DNA from: Solirubrobacterales bacterium
Lineage (GTDB): Bacteria > Actinomycetota > Thermoleophilia > Solirubrobacterales > Solirubrobacteraceae
Assembly (NCBI GenBank): GCA_009781575.1
Contig: WQXW01000049.1
Location: 1 to 9,254, forward strand
Length of the DNA: 9,254 nucleotides
Direction of reading: 5' to 3'
The position numbers and the translations under genes were made by a program. Below, piece after piece: positions 1-7,443 of this stretch (position 1 is the stretch's first letter; each line of letters opens with the position of its first letter). The notes beneath the pieces are model-generated. The model saw only the letters and a program-made list of their open reading frames with translations. It was not told where the DNA came from and made no database searches.

Positions 1-315
1 CAGGTGCTCGCCACCGACAGCGCGGGCGGGGAGATGATGAGCGCGGGCGCCGAGCTGAAGGTCGACGCCGACCCGCCGATCGTGAGCCTGCGCCAGCTCG
101 ACCGCGACCGGGGAGTGCGTGTCACCGTGCGTGACCGCGCCTCGGGCGTGGACAGCGCTGCGACGAGGATCGCGTTCGGAGACGGGCGACGCAGTCGCGC
201 ACACGATGTGGCCACTCACCTCTATCGGCGCGCCGGCACCTACACGATCACGGCAAGGGTGCGCGACCGGGCCGGCAACCACGCCACCGTCCAGCTGCGG
301 GTGCGCGTGCGATGA
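1..315 (+). CDS. PKD/Ig-like domain protein, C-terminal fragment
   Basis: This is the last 104 codons of a gene whose frame is open to the left window edge, so the true start lies outside. A GTG at position 4 is in frame but sits inside the fold and is unlikely to be the start. The first ~25 residues look like the end of one Ig-like repeat (ATDSAGG ... KVDADPP). The rest, from about nt 154, is a PKD-type beta-sandwich with the typical FGDG turn, a HLYRRAGTYTIT strand pair and a final VRDRAGN ... VQLRVRVR strand. PKD domains are extracellular, non-catalytic modules for protein or polysaccharide binding or spacing. The stop overlaps the next start (ATGA), so it is probably co-translated with the two surface proteins downstream. 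The domain call is firm; the full protein's role cannot be seen. Confidence 0.8.
   Translation, partial: QVLATDSAGGEMMSAGAELKVDADPPIVSLRQLDRDRGVRVTVRDRASGVDSAATRIAFGDGRRSRAHDVATHLYRRAGTYTITARVRDRAGNHATVQLRVRVR
312..315 (+). promoter_or_regulatory. ATGA stop/start overlap (translational coupling)
   Basis: The ATG at 312-314 shares bases with the TGA at 313-315. No Shine-Dalgarno sequence precedes it, which suggests that ribosomes finishing the PKD gene reinitiate on the propeller gene. Confidence 0.75.
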
Positions 316-2624
316 GAGTCCGCGGCCTGCCGGTCTGCCTGCTCGTGCTCGCCTGCGCCCTGTCGCCGGGGACCGCGCGGGCCGAATTCACACAGGCGAG
401 TCTCCTCTCCGGCACCACCGGGATTGCCGGTGGCCCGGGGCAGGAGTTCGAAGAGGCCTCCGACCCGGCGCTGTCGGCGGACGGGCATTACGTCGCATTC
501 CAGGGCTCGCTCGCGGGTGTGCCCGGGGTCTACCGGCGCGACCTGGAGACGGGCCAGATCGAAATGGTCGCCGGCGGCGATGCCGCCGCGACCGAACCGC
601 AGGACATCTGCGAAACCTATGAACAACCGATGATCGCGTGCGACGCCGCGGCGCCCTCGATCAGCGCCGACGGGCGCTACGTGGCGTTCACCACCACCGG
701 CGACCTCGAGCCCGAATTCACCCCGCCCGGAGGCAAACCCGAAGGCGAGCCTCCCTACGATGGCGGCTGCCCCGAGGTGTACGTGCGCGACATGGACGTC
801 GCACTCCCCAAGACCGAAGAAGAACAGATCGCGCTGGAGAAGCAGTCCCAGCTGCCGAAGCCCTACGTGCTCGCCTCCGCCCTCAATGGCAAAAGCCCCG
901 GGATATTTTTCGGTGAAGAATGCAGACACCCCTCCGGCGGCTTTCCCGTCAACGGCGCCCAGGCCGCGCCCGACGTGGCGCTGAGCGCCGACGGGCGCGA
1001 GGTCGTCTTCGAGGTGGTCGGTCCCTCGAACATCGCCGGCCGCGAAACCGCAACCGAACCGAGCCAGGTCGCGGTCCGCAACCTCGAAACGGACACGACC
1101 ACGATCGTCAGCTCCACGCCGGAAGACAAGCCCGTGCCCGGTGGCGGCGCGTTCCCGTCGAGCGAGAGCAGGCAACACCTCAGCAGGGTCGGCCAGGCCT
1201 ACTACGACGGCGATCAGCCGACCGCGTCCACCGCCGCGATCAGCGCCGACGGCAGCACGGTCGCGTGGCTTGGAACGAACGTCCCCTCGCAGGTGCCCGG
1301 CGTCAAGCCGGCCGAACTGGAAGGCGGCACAAAAGAAGCCGGGCACGAAGCGCTGCCGATGGAGGCCGAGCCCCTGTGGCGGCGCGTCGCCGGCGGCCCC
1401 ACCCGCCGTCTGCTCGCGGGTGCCGGCCTCAACTTCTTCATAACGCGTCCGGTCGACTTCGGCGACCCTGTGCTCACCGGCTCGCTGCTCGGGCTCGGGG
1501 TGCCCATATTCCTGCCGCCCGTGCTCAGCTCCGATGGCGACACCGTCGCGCTGCTGGCGAGCGCACCCTCGCCCGCGCTGCAGGCGAGCTTCGAACGCTC
1601 GAGCCTGGTGCGATTGAGCACCGACGCCTACGTCGTGCGCATCGGCGAAGGATCCGCCGCGCCGCCCGCCGTCACGCCGCTGACCGAGATCGGCGACTAC
1701 GCCGGGCCGCCCGCCGCCACCGGGACAGTGAAGGATGTCGCGATCTCGCCCGATGGCACGAGGGTCGCGTTCGACACCGAACGCACCCAGCTCTACCTGC
1801 CCTCGCTCGCGCTGATCAGCCCCCCGATCAACTACACGAGAGCGTCTGAGACATACGAGGCCAACCTCGCACTCGGCACGGTGCAGCGCGTCACCTCCAC
1901 CTACGAAGGCGCCGAACCGAACGGCAGCGCCGGGCTGCTGTCGTTCTCCGCAGACGGCCGGACGCTCGCGTTCGCCTCGGAAGCGACCAACCTCTTCTAC
2001 GGCGACGCCGTATCGCGCTCGCAGGTGTATCTCTCCAGTGAACTGCCCGCGGGCGCCCAGGTCACCCCGCAGGAAATCGGTCCGCCGCCCCCGCCGCCGC
2101 CGCCCACCGCGAGCTGGACGCTGAGCGCGACCGCCACCGCCGAAGCCGACGGCAGCGTGCTGCTGGTCGCGCAGACGCCCGGCGCCGGGCGCCTCACCGC
2201 GGTTGCGGGCGCGCAGCTGCCTGCGCACGCAGGACACGGCGCACGCGCGGGACACGGCGCACGCGCCCGGGCTCAGACCCCTGCCGGGCGCGGCTCTGCA
2301 ACCAGGGCGCACGGCGCGCGTGCTCATGCGCGCGCGAAGCGGCACGCGGCGGCAAAGCGCCACGCGCTGGGCAAGCCGGTCCCCATACGCACGATCGCCC
2401 AGGGCGCCGCCAGCACCGCCAGCGGCGGCGAACTGCGGCTGCGCCTGCGCGCGAGCTCCGCCTACCGCGCGCTCGTGTCGGGCGCGAGCGGGCTCTACGC
2501 GGTTATCCGGGTGGGGTTCGCCGCGCCGGGCCACCCGGCGCTCACCAGCGAGGTGCCCGTCACCTTCCGGGTGCGACGCACGCGCACCGCTCCATCCCAC
2601 GCGCGCAGGCGGGCCGCCAAATGA
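312..2624 (+). CDS. Secreted SADG/PD40-type beta-propeller protein
   Basis: This 770-residue protein has a Sec-type signal peptide (RVRG, hydrophobic core, probable cleavage after TARA at residue 24). Seven WD40-like/PD40 (TolB-like) signatures follow: LSADGHYVAF at ~54, ISADGRYVAF ~117, LSADGREVVF ~224, ISADGSTVAW ~310, LSSDGDTVAL ~405, ISPDGTRVAF ~478 and FSADGRTLAF ~545. The spacing of 62-107 residues exceeds the usual ~45, so the blades carry large insertions. An octaproline (591-598) leads into a C-terminal beta domain (WTLSATATA ... GAGRLTAV ... VTFRV) interrupted by an Ala/Arg/His-rich stretch (~636-688). There is no lipobox or transmembrane anchor, so it is probably released or held by partners. 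The start is fixed by the ATGA overlap with the PKD gene; the end overlaps the giant gene in the same way. Such propellers usually mediate protein contacts; no catalytic motif is visible. The fold is confident, the ligand unknown. Confidence 0.85.
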   Translation: MRVRGLPVCLLVLACALSPGTARAEFTQASLLSGTTGIAGGPGQEFEEASDPALSADGHYVAFQGSLAGVPGVYRRDLETGQIEMVAGGDAAATEPQDICETYEQPMIACDAAAPSISADGRYVAFTTTGDLEPEFTPPGGKPEGEPPYDGGCPEVYVRDMDVALPKTEEEQIALEKQSQLPKPYVLASALNGKSPGIFFGEECRHPSGGFPVNGAQAAPDVALSADGREVVFEVVGPSNIAGRETATEPSQVAVRNLETDTTTIVSSTPEDKPVPGGGAFPSSESRQHLSRVGQAYYDGDQPTASTAAISADGSTVAWLGTNVPSQVPGVKPAELEGGTKEAGHEALPMEAEPLWRRVAGGPTRRLLAGAGLNFFITRPVDFGDPVLTGSLLGLGVPIFLPPVLSSDGDTVALLASAPSPALQASFERSSLVRLSTDAYVVRIGEGSAAPPAVTPLTEIGDYAGPPAATGTVKDVAISPDGTRVAFDTERTQLYLPSLALISPPINYTRASETYEANLALGTVQRVTSTYEGAEPNGSAGLLSFSADGRTLAFASEATNLFYGDAVSRSQVYLSSELPAGAQVTPQEIGPPPPPPPPTASWTLSATATAEADGSVLLVAQTPGAGRLTAVAGAQLPAHAGHGARAGHGARARAQTPAGRGSATRAHGARAHARAKRHAAAKRHALGKPVPIRTIAQGAASTASGGELRLRLRASSAYRALVSGASGLYAVIRVGFAAPGHPALTSEVPVTFRVRRTRTAPSHARRRAAK
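2082..2105 (+). repeat. Polyproline codon tract
   Basis: Eight consecutive proline codons (residues 591-598 of the propeller protein) form a CCG/CCC-rich tract. It is probably a stiff linker between the propeller and the C-terminal beta domain. Confidence 0.8.
2217..2375 (+). repeat. Ala/Arg/His-rich low-complexity insertion with 18-bp tandem duplication
   Basis: This encodes residues ~636-688 of the propeller protein, a stretch of Ala, Gly, Arg, Lys and His with no acidic residue. It includes a perfect 17-base repeat GGACACGGCGCACGCGC at 2232-2248 and 2250-2266 (18-bp period), giving GHGARA twice. It lies inside the C-terminal beta domain, between the GAGRLTAV strand and the PIRTIAQGAA strand, so it looks like an expanded surface loop. 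A strongly cationic loop could bind polyanions such as teichoic polymers, DNA or polyphosphate; that is inference. Confidence 0.7.
2621..2624 (+). promoter_or_regulatory. ATGA stop/start overlap (translational coupling)
   Basis: The propeller gene's TGA at 2622-2624 overlaps the ATG at 2621-2623 of the giant gene. A weak AGGCGGG (2607-2613) about 8 bases upstream is the only Shine-Dalgarno-like element. Confidence 0.75.
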
Positions 2625-5600
2625 GCCCGCGTCGATCGCACATCGCCTTCCGCCGCGCGCGTGTGGCGGCGCTGGTGGGGGGCGTGCTGGCGGGGCTGCT
2701 CGCGCTCGGCCTCGCCGGGGCCGGCGGTGCACTGCTGCGCCTGGTCGGCGCCGGCGATTCACACGGCGCCAGCGCGCTGGCGGACACCGCGCAGGCGCCG
2801 CCCACCGCCGATGACACGTTCGCGCCCGAACTGGGACTGCCGGCGACCGGCGTCGTCGCGTTTGGGACATCGACGCAGGAACCGCCGGAAAAGAAGCCGG
2901 AGATGTGGGCCTACGGCGAACTGGGCGGCACGCCCATCGACGTCGACGGCCATGCATACAACAACCAGTACGCGCTGTTGGAGCACACCGAAGGGCACGG
3001 CTGGCAGGTCGTGCCGCTGCCGCCGGGGCCGGACGGCAAGCCGCTGGCGGTCCACTTCGGCACCACGACGCCGACGCGGTACGGCGCGTTCGCGGGCGCG
3101 GCGACTGTCACCGGCGGCGTCGTGCTGCTGTCGGGCCAGAGCGTGGTCGTGCGCGATCCGGACGCCGCGCCGCGCCTCGCATCCGTGCCCGCCGCGATCG
3201 GCTCGCACGCGGGCGCCGACGAAGTGCTCGCGCCCGGCGAGTCGCTGCTGCCGCCGGCCGGCTTCCCCGAACCGCCGACGCTGCCCTACGCGGCGATCGA
3301 AGATTCCGCCGGAGCGCCCACACCGCACACGGGGGTGCTGATCGCCCCCTACAACGACGGCGGCGCCCCCAACTCCGCGGGCGAACCGAGCACGCCGCCG
3401 GGCGTGCTCCACTACGACGGCGACGCGTGGACGCGCGAGCCGATCGCGCTGCCCCAGAGCGAGCAGAACAGCTTCACCGCGCTCGCGCTCGCCTGCGGCG
3501 GCACTCCCTCCGCGCCCGCCGCCAGCTCGCCGTCCAACTGCTGGCTGCTCGCGGGCTATCGCGTTGGAACGGGGCGGGGCACGCCCAACCAGCTCGCCCT
3601 GTTCCGCCGCGTCAGCGCCGCCGACACTCCCGGCGGCTACAGCTGGCAACCGGTGCAGGTGAGCGGCGGGCTGCTCGGCGCACAGGCGAGCACGTCAGTC
3701 GCCCCGCTCGGCCAGGGCGCGCAGATGCTGACCGCGACCGCTCAGGGGGTGTGGGTCGACTTCCAGGCGAAGATCACTCCACCGGCCCCGGACGGCCTGC
3801 AGGAATCGAGCTCCGTCAGCGAGTTGGTGACACCAACCGCGACATCCGCCGCGAGCGTGCTGGGCAGCTGGTGCTACCCGACCGGCCCCGGTTGCGCGCA
3901 GTCGCTCGGCGCGTCGCTGCCCTCCCACTATCGCAGCTTCGCCTGGCCCGGTGCCGGCGGCGAACCCGGCACGCGCGTGATAACCGGCCTGCCCGACCGG
4001 GCGATGCTCGAGCTCTCCAACGGAAGGTTCACCTACACGGTCGGCGCCGGCGGCGGGACCGGCATGGTGCCGGGTGCCGCCGCGTTCACCCCGCCCGGCA
4101 CAGGCGGTCGCTGGCAGGGGTGGATCGCCGACGGCGCCGAACCCTCGAATGCGCCCGACGGCGAGGGGCAGTCGCAGGTGATCGCCGTGACGCCGGCGCC
4201 CGAAGGCGACCAGCTCGGGCAGGAAGCGGTGCCGTTTCGCCGTCCGCTGTACGCGCTCGCGCAGCCGCCCGGGACCACACCCGGCAACCCCGGCGCGCCC
4301 GCGGTGGCAGTCGGCGAAATGGGGCAGATCGCGCGCTATCAACCGGGGCTCGGTTGGCGGCCCGAAGCGCTTTACGAATCCAACGGCCAGGTCAAGGCGA
4401 CCACGCTGCGCGGCGTCGCCTGGCCCGAACCGGGGCGGATATACGCGGTCGGCGACAACGGCGCGATGTGGTTGTGGCGCGCCGAAACCGGCCTGTGGGA
4501 GCCCGACCCCGCCAAGCCGTTCAACTTCATCGGCGACCTCACCGCGATCGCATTCGATCCCTCCCAGCCGCTGCTCGGCTACGCGGTCGGCAAGCAGGGG
4601 GCGCTGCTGCGGTACGGCAAGTCGTGGGAACAGGTGCCGTTGCCCCCCGAACTGCAGCAGGCCAACTTCACCTCGATCGCGTTCGCCGGCGGCGAGGCGA
4701 TCGCCAGCTATCGCATGGTCGTCCCCAACCCCGAACATCCGGACACGATGATGGAGACCGGCGGGCTCGCGGTCGAAGAAGAGAATTCGGGCCCCGAACC
4801 GGGCACCCATTGGCACGTGGACCCGGGTGCCGCCGCGCTGCTGGCGCAGTTGCCGGGTGAAGACCACGTGCTGAGCAAGGTCGCGGGGCTGCCCGACGGC
4901 GGGGCGGTGGCGGCCGGCCCCGGGAAGGTGATCGAGCAGGAAGCCCCCGGCGCGGGCTGGCACTTCTCGGCGCAGCCGTTGCCGGAGGCGGAGGACATCT
5001 CGGCGCTCGCCGCCTATCGCGACGCGACCGGCAGGGTGCGCGCGATGGTCTCGATCGACCTCGACCGCCAGCTCGACCCGCAGAGCTTTGACAACAACCT
5101 CCAGGAAAGCCCGTTCAAAGGTGACGTGCCGCCGCCGACCGGCCCCGGGCAGGCGCCGGCGTTCCTCGAACCCGACCCGCTGCCCAACTCCGGCTACCTG
5201 TTGAAGGAAACGGCCGGCGGCTGGAGCGACATGGAGCACGCCGCGCTGCCCGCGCCCACGGGCGAACTGCCGACCGCGATGCCGGTGCGGCCCGACCCCG
5301 TGCTCGCGCTGCTGGTCGAACCATCCGGCGCGACCGGGCTCGCGGTCGGCGGCCAGACGGGCGATCTGGAAGGCAAGGGGTTGGGCATCGCGCACTCCAA
5401 AAACGTCGACTACCAAACCGCCGCCGCGCTGCGCTTTCCCGCGAGCGCCGCCTCCGCCGACGGCACCTCCTCCCCGAGCGCGCTCACCGCGCCGGCCGGT
5501 CAGGCGAGCTTCATCGTCGGCGGCCAGGCCGCGTGCGCGCAGGAGTCGTGCGCGGATTTCGCCGGCGAGGGGCTCGGATCGGACGTGTGGCTGACACACG

Positions 5601-7408
5601 CGCTGCAGAGCGCCGACGAGATGGCCGGAGCCTCCTCCGGGGGGCTGCACGGGTTTCTGTACACCGGCGGGCGCCTGCCGGCGCGCGAAAGCGGCGAAGC
5701 GTTCACGCGCGAGCTGGAACGGTACGCGAGCCTGTTCGGCGCCGCCGGGACCCTGCCCGTGTACGCCGCCGACTCGCCCGACACCGGCCCGTATGTGCCC
5801 AACAGCGCCTCGCCCAACTACTCCCTGATCTCGCAGGGCGCCGGCGGGCCGGTGAAGCTGATCGTGCTCGACTGCTCGACCGCCGAAATCGGCGCCGCCC
5901 AGCGCACCTGGCTGCGCGAACAGCTGGAAAGCGCGCGCGACTCAGAACACGTGCCGGCGATCGTGATGGGCAACGCCGCGCTCGGCTTCACACTGCCCGA
6001 TCAGAGCACGAGCGCCAACCAGATCGCAAACGAGGCGCTCGATGCCACCGAGGTGGCTCAGATCCTCGTGGAAGGCGAAGCTTCGGCCTACCTCTTCGAC
6101 TATCCCGGCGCCAACGTGAAGACGTCGATCAGCTACAACGGCAGCAGCATTCCCGCGTATGGCACGGGCACGCTCGGCTATGTCACTCCCGCCGGCACCT
6201 TTGAAGCCGACTCGCTCGGCTCGAGCGGCACGCTGCTCGCCAGCGTTCACACCTCCGAACACCGCGACCCCGACCACCCGAACGTGGTGCCGGTCAGCGC
6301 CGAAGCCATCCCCAACATCGGCTCGCTGGCGCTGGACGCCACCAACGGCGTGCTGCTGCGGCGCAGCGAAGTCGCGCTCTTCGAAGCGCTTGCCCGCCGC
6401 CCGGTCGCCGGCGTGGCGATCTCCAACGGCAACGGCCTCGAACTGGCCGGTCCCGAGCCCTACGACCAGATCCCCTTCGACTGCCAGGGTCGCAACTGCG
6501 CCTACGAAGTTCCCACCCAGTACACCTTCACCTCCTCCAAACCCGACATCGCGGGCTTCGTCGAGCACGAAGCCTCCTCCAACAACCCGCGACAGGTGCA
6601 GCTGGGGCCCAACAAGCTGCCGGTGCCCGATGAACCGCTCGACGCCGACGGCCGGCTGAACCCGGACGGGCGCTTCACCGTCAACGCGAAGGGCGAACCG
6701 GTCAACGAAAAGGGCGAGGTGGTCGCGCCGGACCAGTCCGGCATCCTGTGCGCCTACAACGAAGGCACCACCACCATCTCGATCACCACCGGCGGGCTCA
6801 CATACTCAGAGCCCGTGACCGTGCAGGGCGGCTCGGTCGAGTATCCCTGCGGCACCGTGCCGTTGAAGAATCCCCCGCCCAAGCGGTTGACCGGAGAACT
6901 GGAAGTGCCACCGTTCTCCAGTCCCGAACCTGCGAAACCCACGCCCGTCGTGCCCGCGGTCCATCTCGCCGTTCCACCGGTACCGGTGGTGCACCATCCA
7001 ACAATCCCACCCAGGATCAGCCCGCCGCCCAAGATTCACCCTCCGCACAAAAACGAAGTCAAGCCCCCTCCCTTCATCAGGGCTCCCGCGCAATTGCTCC
7101 CGGTGCTCGCCGTGGTGCTTCCTCCTCCACCGCCCACGCCGCGGCCCACGCCACCTTCAGGAACTGCTGAGGTACCTGCGCAGAGTCCCGTGAGTCAACC
7201 GGTGGGCGCCGCGGAGGCCGAAGAGCAGGAAGAGGCCGTGACCGAGCACGTCCACAACGCGGCGGCCTACGCGCACGACGATCAGGGCCCGATGCCGGGC
7301 TGGCCGCTGGCGCTGGTGCTCGTTGCGGCGGCGGCCGGCATGGCGCTCGGTCCGCGGGTCAGGGCGCGTCAACGGCGGCGCGCTTTCGTACACAGCTCAA
7401 ACAGATGA
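2621..7408 (+). CDS. Giant membrane-anchored surface protein: propeller, phosphoesterase-like, Ig-like, Pro-rich stalk
   Basis: This 1595-residue protein is built for the cell surface. A basic start (SPRRSHIAFRRAR) and hydrophobic segment 14-42 form a signal peptide or anchor. Residues ~75-780 read as propeller-like repeats; the clearest blades are Ycf48/BNR-like (RIYAVGDNGAMWLW ~607, GYAVGKQGALLRYGKSW ~653). Residues ~961-1210 resemble a calcineurin-type phosphoesterase in order of elements (FLYTGGR, LPVYAADSP, VKLIVLDCST, QRTWLREQLESA, AIVMGNAAL, GTGTLGYV), but the usual metal ligands are replaced. Residues ~1261-1404 form a BIG2-like Ig domain (TFTSSKPDIAGF ... CAYNEGTTTISITTGGL). A Pro/His-rich stalk (1417-1515), an acidic segment (~1531-1554), a transmembrane helix (1561-1577) and an Arg-rich tail (RVRARQRRR) follow, giving an outside-facing body with a cytoplasmic tail. 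No LPXTG motif is seen. The paired cysteines 972/977 and 1288/1293 fit extracellular disulfides. It is coupled to the propeller gene. Function is unknown; a scaffold, adhesin or envelope sensor is plausible. Confidence 0.85.
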   Translation: MSPRRSHIAFRRARVAALVGGVLAGLLALGLAGAGGALLRLVGAGDSHGASALADTAQAPPTADDTFAPELGLPATGVVAFGTSTQEPPEKKPEMWAYGELGGTPIDVDGHAYNNQYALLEHTEGHGWQVVPLPPGPDGKPLAVHFGTTTPTRYGAFAGAATVTGGVVLLSGQSVVVRDPDAAPRLASVPAAIGSHAGADEVLAPGESLLPPAGFPEPPTLPYAAIEDSAGAPTPHTGVLIAPYNDGGAPNSAGEPSTPPGVLHYDGDAWTREPIALPQSEQNSFTALALACGGTPSAPAASSPSNCWLLAGYRVGTGRGTPNQLALFRRVSAADTPGGYSWQPVQVSGGLLGAQASTSVAPLGQGAQMLTATAQGVWVDFQAKITPPAPDGLQESSSVSELVTPTATSAASVLGSWCYPTGPGCAQSLGASLPSHYRSFAWPGAGGEPGTRVITGLPDRAMLELSNGRFTYTVGAGGGTGMVPGAAAFTPPGTGGRWQGWIADGAEPSNAPDGEGQSQVIAVTPAPEGDQLGQEAVPFRRPLYALAQPPGTTPGNPGAPAVAVGEMGQIARYQPGLGWRPEALYESNGQVKATTLRGVAWPEPGRIYAVGDNGAMWLWRAETGLWEPDPAKPFNFIGDLTAIAFDPSQPLLGYAVGKQGALLRYGKSWEQVPLPPELQQANFTSIAFAGGEAIASYRMVVPNPEHPDTMMETGGLAVEEENSGPEPGTHWHVDPGAAALLAQLPGEDHVLSKVAGLPDGGAVAAGPGKVIEQEAPGAGWHFSAQPLPEAEDISALAAYRDATGRVRAMVSIDLDRQLDPQSFDNNLQESPFKGDVPPPTGPGQAPAFLEPDPLPNSGYLLKETAGGWSDMEHAALPAPTGELPTAMPVRPDPVLALLVEPSGATGLAVGGQTGDLEGKGLGIAHSKNVDYQTAAALRFPASAASADGTSSPSALTAPAGQASFIVGGQAACAQESCADFAGEGLGSDVWLTHALQSADEMAGASSGGLHGFLYTGGRLPARESGEAFTRELERYASLFGAAGTLPVYAADSPDTGPYVPNSASPNYSLISQGAGGPVKLIVLDCSTAEIGAAQRTWLREQLESARDSEHVPAIVMGNAALGFTLPDQSTSANQIANEALDATEVAQILVEGEASAYLFDYPGANVKTSISYNGSSIPAYGTGTLGYVTPAGTFEADSLGSSGTLLASVHTSEHRDPDHPNVVPVSAEAIPNIGSLALDATNGVLLRRSEVALFEALARRPVAGVAISNGNGLELAGPEPYDQIPFDCQGRNCAYEVPTQYTFTSSKPDIAGFVEHEASSNNPRQVQLGPNKLPVPDEPLDADGRLNPDGRFTVNAKGEPVNEKGEVVAPDQSGILCAYNEGTTTISITTGGLTYSEPVTVQGGSVEYPCGTVPLKNPPPKRLTGELEVPPFSSPEPAKPTPVVPAVHLAVPPVPVVHHPTIPPRISPPPKIHPPHKNEVKPPPFIRAPAQLLPVLAVVLPPPPPTPRPTPPSGTAEVPAQSPVSQPVGAAEAEEQEEAVTEHVHNAAAYAHDDQGPMPGWPLALVLVAAAAGMALGPRVRARQRRRAFVHSSNR
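4403..4720 (+). other. Ycf48/BNR-like propeller blades within the giant protein
   Basis: Residues ~595-700 contain two clear blade signatures of the form AVG-x2-G-x-(L/W)-x6-W: AVGDNGAMWLW and AVGKQGALLRYGKSW, each preceded by an aromatic/hydrophobic strand (LRGVAWPEPGRIY, LTAIAFDPSQPLLGY). A third strand, FTSIAFAGGEAIASY, starts the next blade. This pattern is known from Ycf48-like and sialidase-type BNR propellers. It is probably non-catalytic, since no sialidase active-site set is seen. Confidence 0.65.
5501..6250 (+). other. Degenerate calcineurin-phosphoesterase-like module
   Basis: Residues ~961-1210 follow the order of a metallophosphoesterase core: a starting strand (SFIVGG), a helix, FLYTGGR where GDxxD would be, LPVYAADSPD where a GNHD block would be, a YSLI ... 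KLIVLDCST strand pair, QRTWLREQLESA (very like the family's Q-x2-WL-x2-QL helix), then AIVMGNAAL where a GHHP-type block would be, and AYLFDYPGANV ... GTLGYV. The His/Asp/Asn metal ligands are missing at each place, so the module is probably inactive or uses other residues. The match is by eye and needs a profile or structure test. Confidence 0.5.
6401..6832 (+). other. BIG2-like bacterial Ig domain with short-period loop
   Basis: Residues ~1261-1404 carry the strand order typical of BIG2 domains: PVAGVAIS, YTFTSSKPDIAGF, a long loop, SGILCAYNEGTTTISITTGGL and SEPVTVQGG. Within the loop (1341-1374) four short turns recur at 6-8 residue spacing: DADG, NPDG, NAKG and NEKG. Cys1288/Cys1293 and Cys1377/Cys1410 could form disulfides. 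BIG2 domains act as spacers or adhesive modules in surface proteins. Confidence 0.65.
6869..7165 (+). repeat. Pro/His-rich stalk coding region
   Basis: Residues 1417-1515 are dominated by proline with interspersed His and Lys (VVHHPTIPP, KIHPPHKNEVKPPP, VVLPPPPPTPRPTPP). It is probably an extended spacer that lifts the folded modules off the membrane or through the wall. The stretch is A/C-rich compared with its surroundings. Confidence 0.75.
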
Positions 7409-7411
7409 ACA

Positions 7412-7436
7412 CGCCGTCAAACAATGCGCAACGGCG
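7412..7436. terminator. Weak hairpin in convergent junction
   Basis: CGCCGT (7412-7417) can pair with ACGGCG (7431-7436) across a 13-base loop, just after the giant gene's stop. There is no T-tract on either strand, so intrinsic termination is uncertain. Position between two converging genes is the main argument. Confidence 0.3.
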
Positions 7437-7443
7437 CGCGTGT

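Noticed and set aside
4..6. GTG at position 4 as the start of the PKD gene
   Set aside because: The frame is open to the window edge and the GTG falls within an Ig-like strand, with no signal peptide after it.
312..383. Possible lipoprotein signal (VLAC at residues 12-15) in the propeller protein
   Set aside because: The cysteine lies inside the hydrophobic core with a poor lipobox, while TARA at 21-24 gives a better ordinary cleavage site.
920..1849. A 309-codon plus-strand frame within the propeller gene
   Set aside because: Strongly Arg-rich shadow; the propeller frame carries the SADG blades here.
240..2957. A 905-codon open frame on the minus strand opposite the propeller gene
   Set aside because: It spans parts of three well-supported plus-strand genes, is rich in Arg, Gly and Ala, has no recognisable domain, and is what codon bias in GC-rich DNA produces on the opposite strand.
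2905..4860. A 651-codon plus-strand frame shifted against the giant gene
   Set aside because: Arg-rich with no motif; the giant gene's own frame gives coherent strands and blade signatures over the same bases.
3695..5650. A 651-codon minus-strand open frame opposite the giant gene
   Set aside because: Same Arg/Gly/Ala-rich shadow composition, while the plus strand carries propeller motifs throughout.
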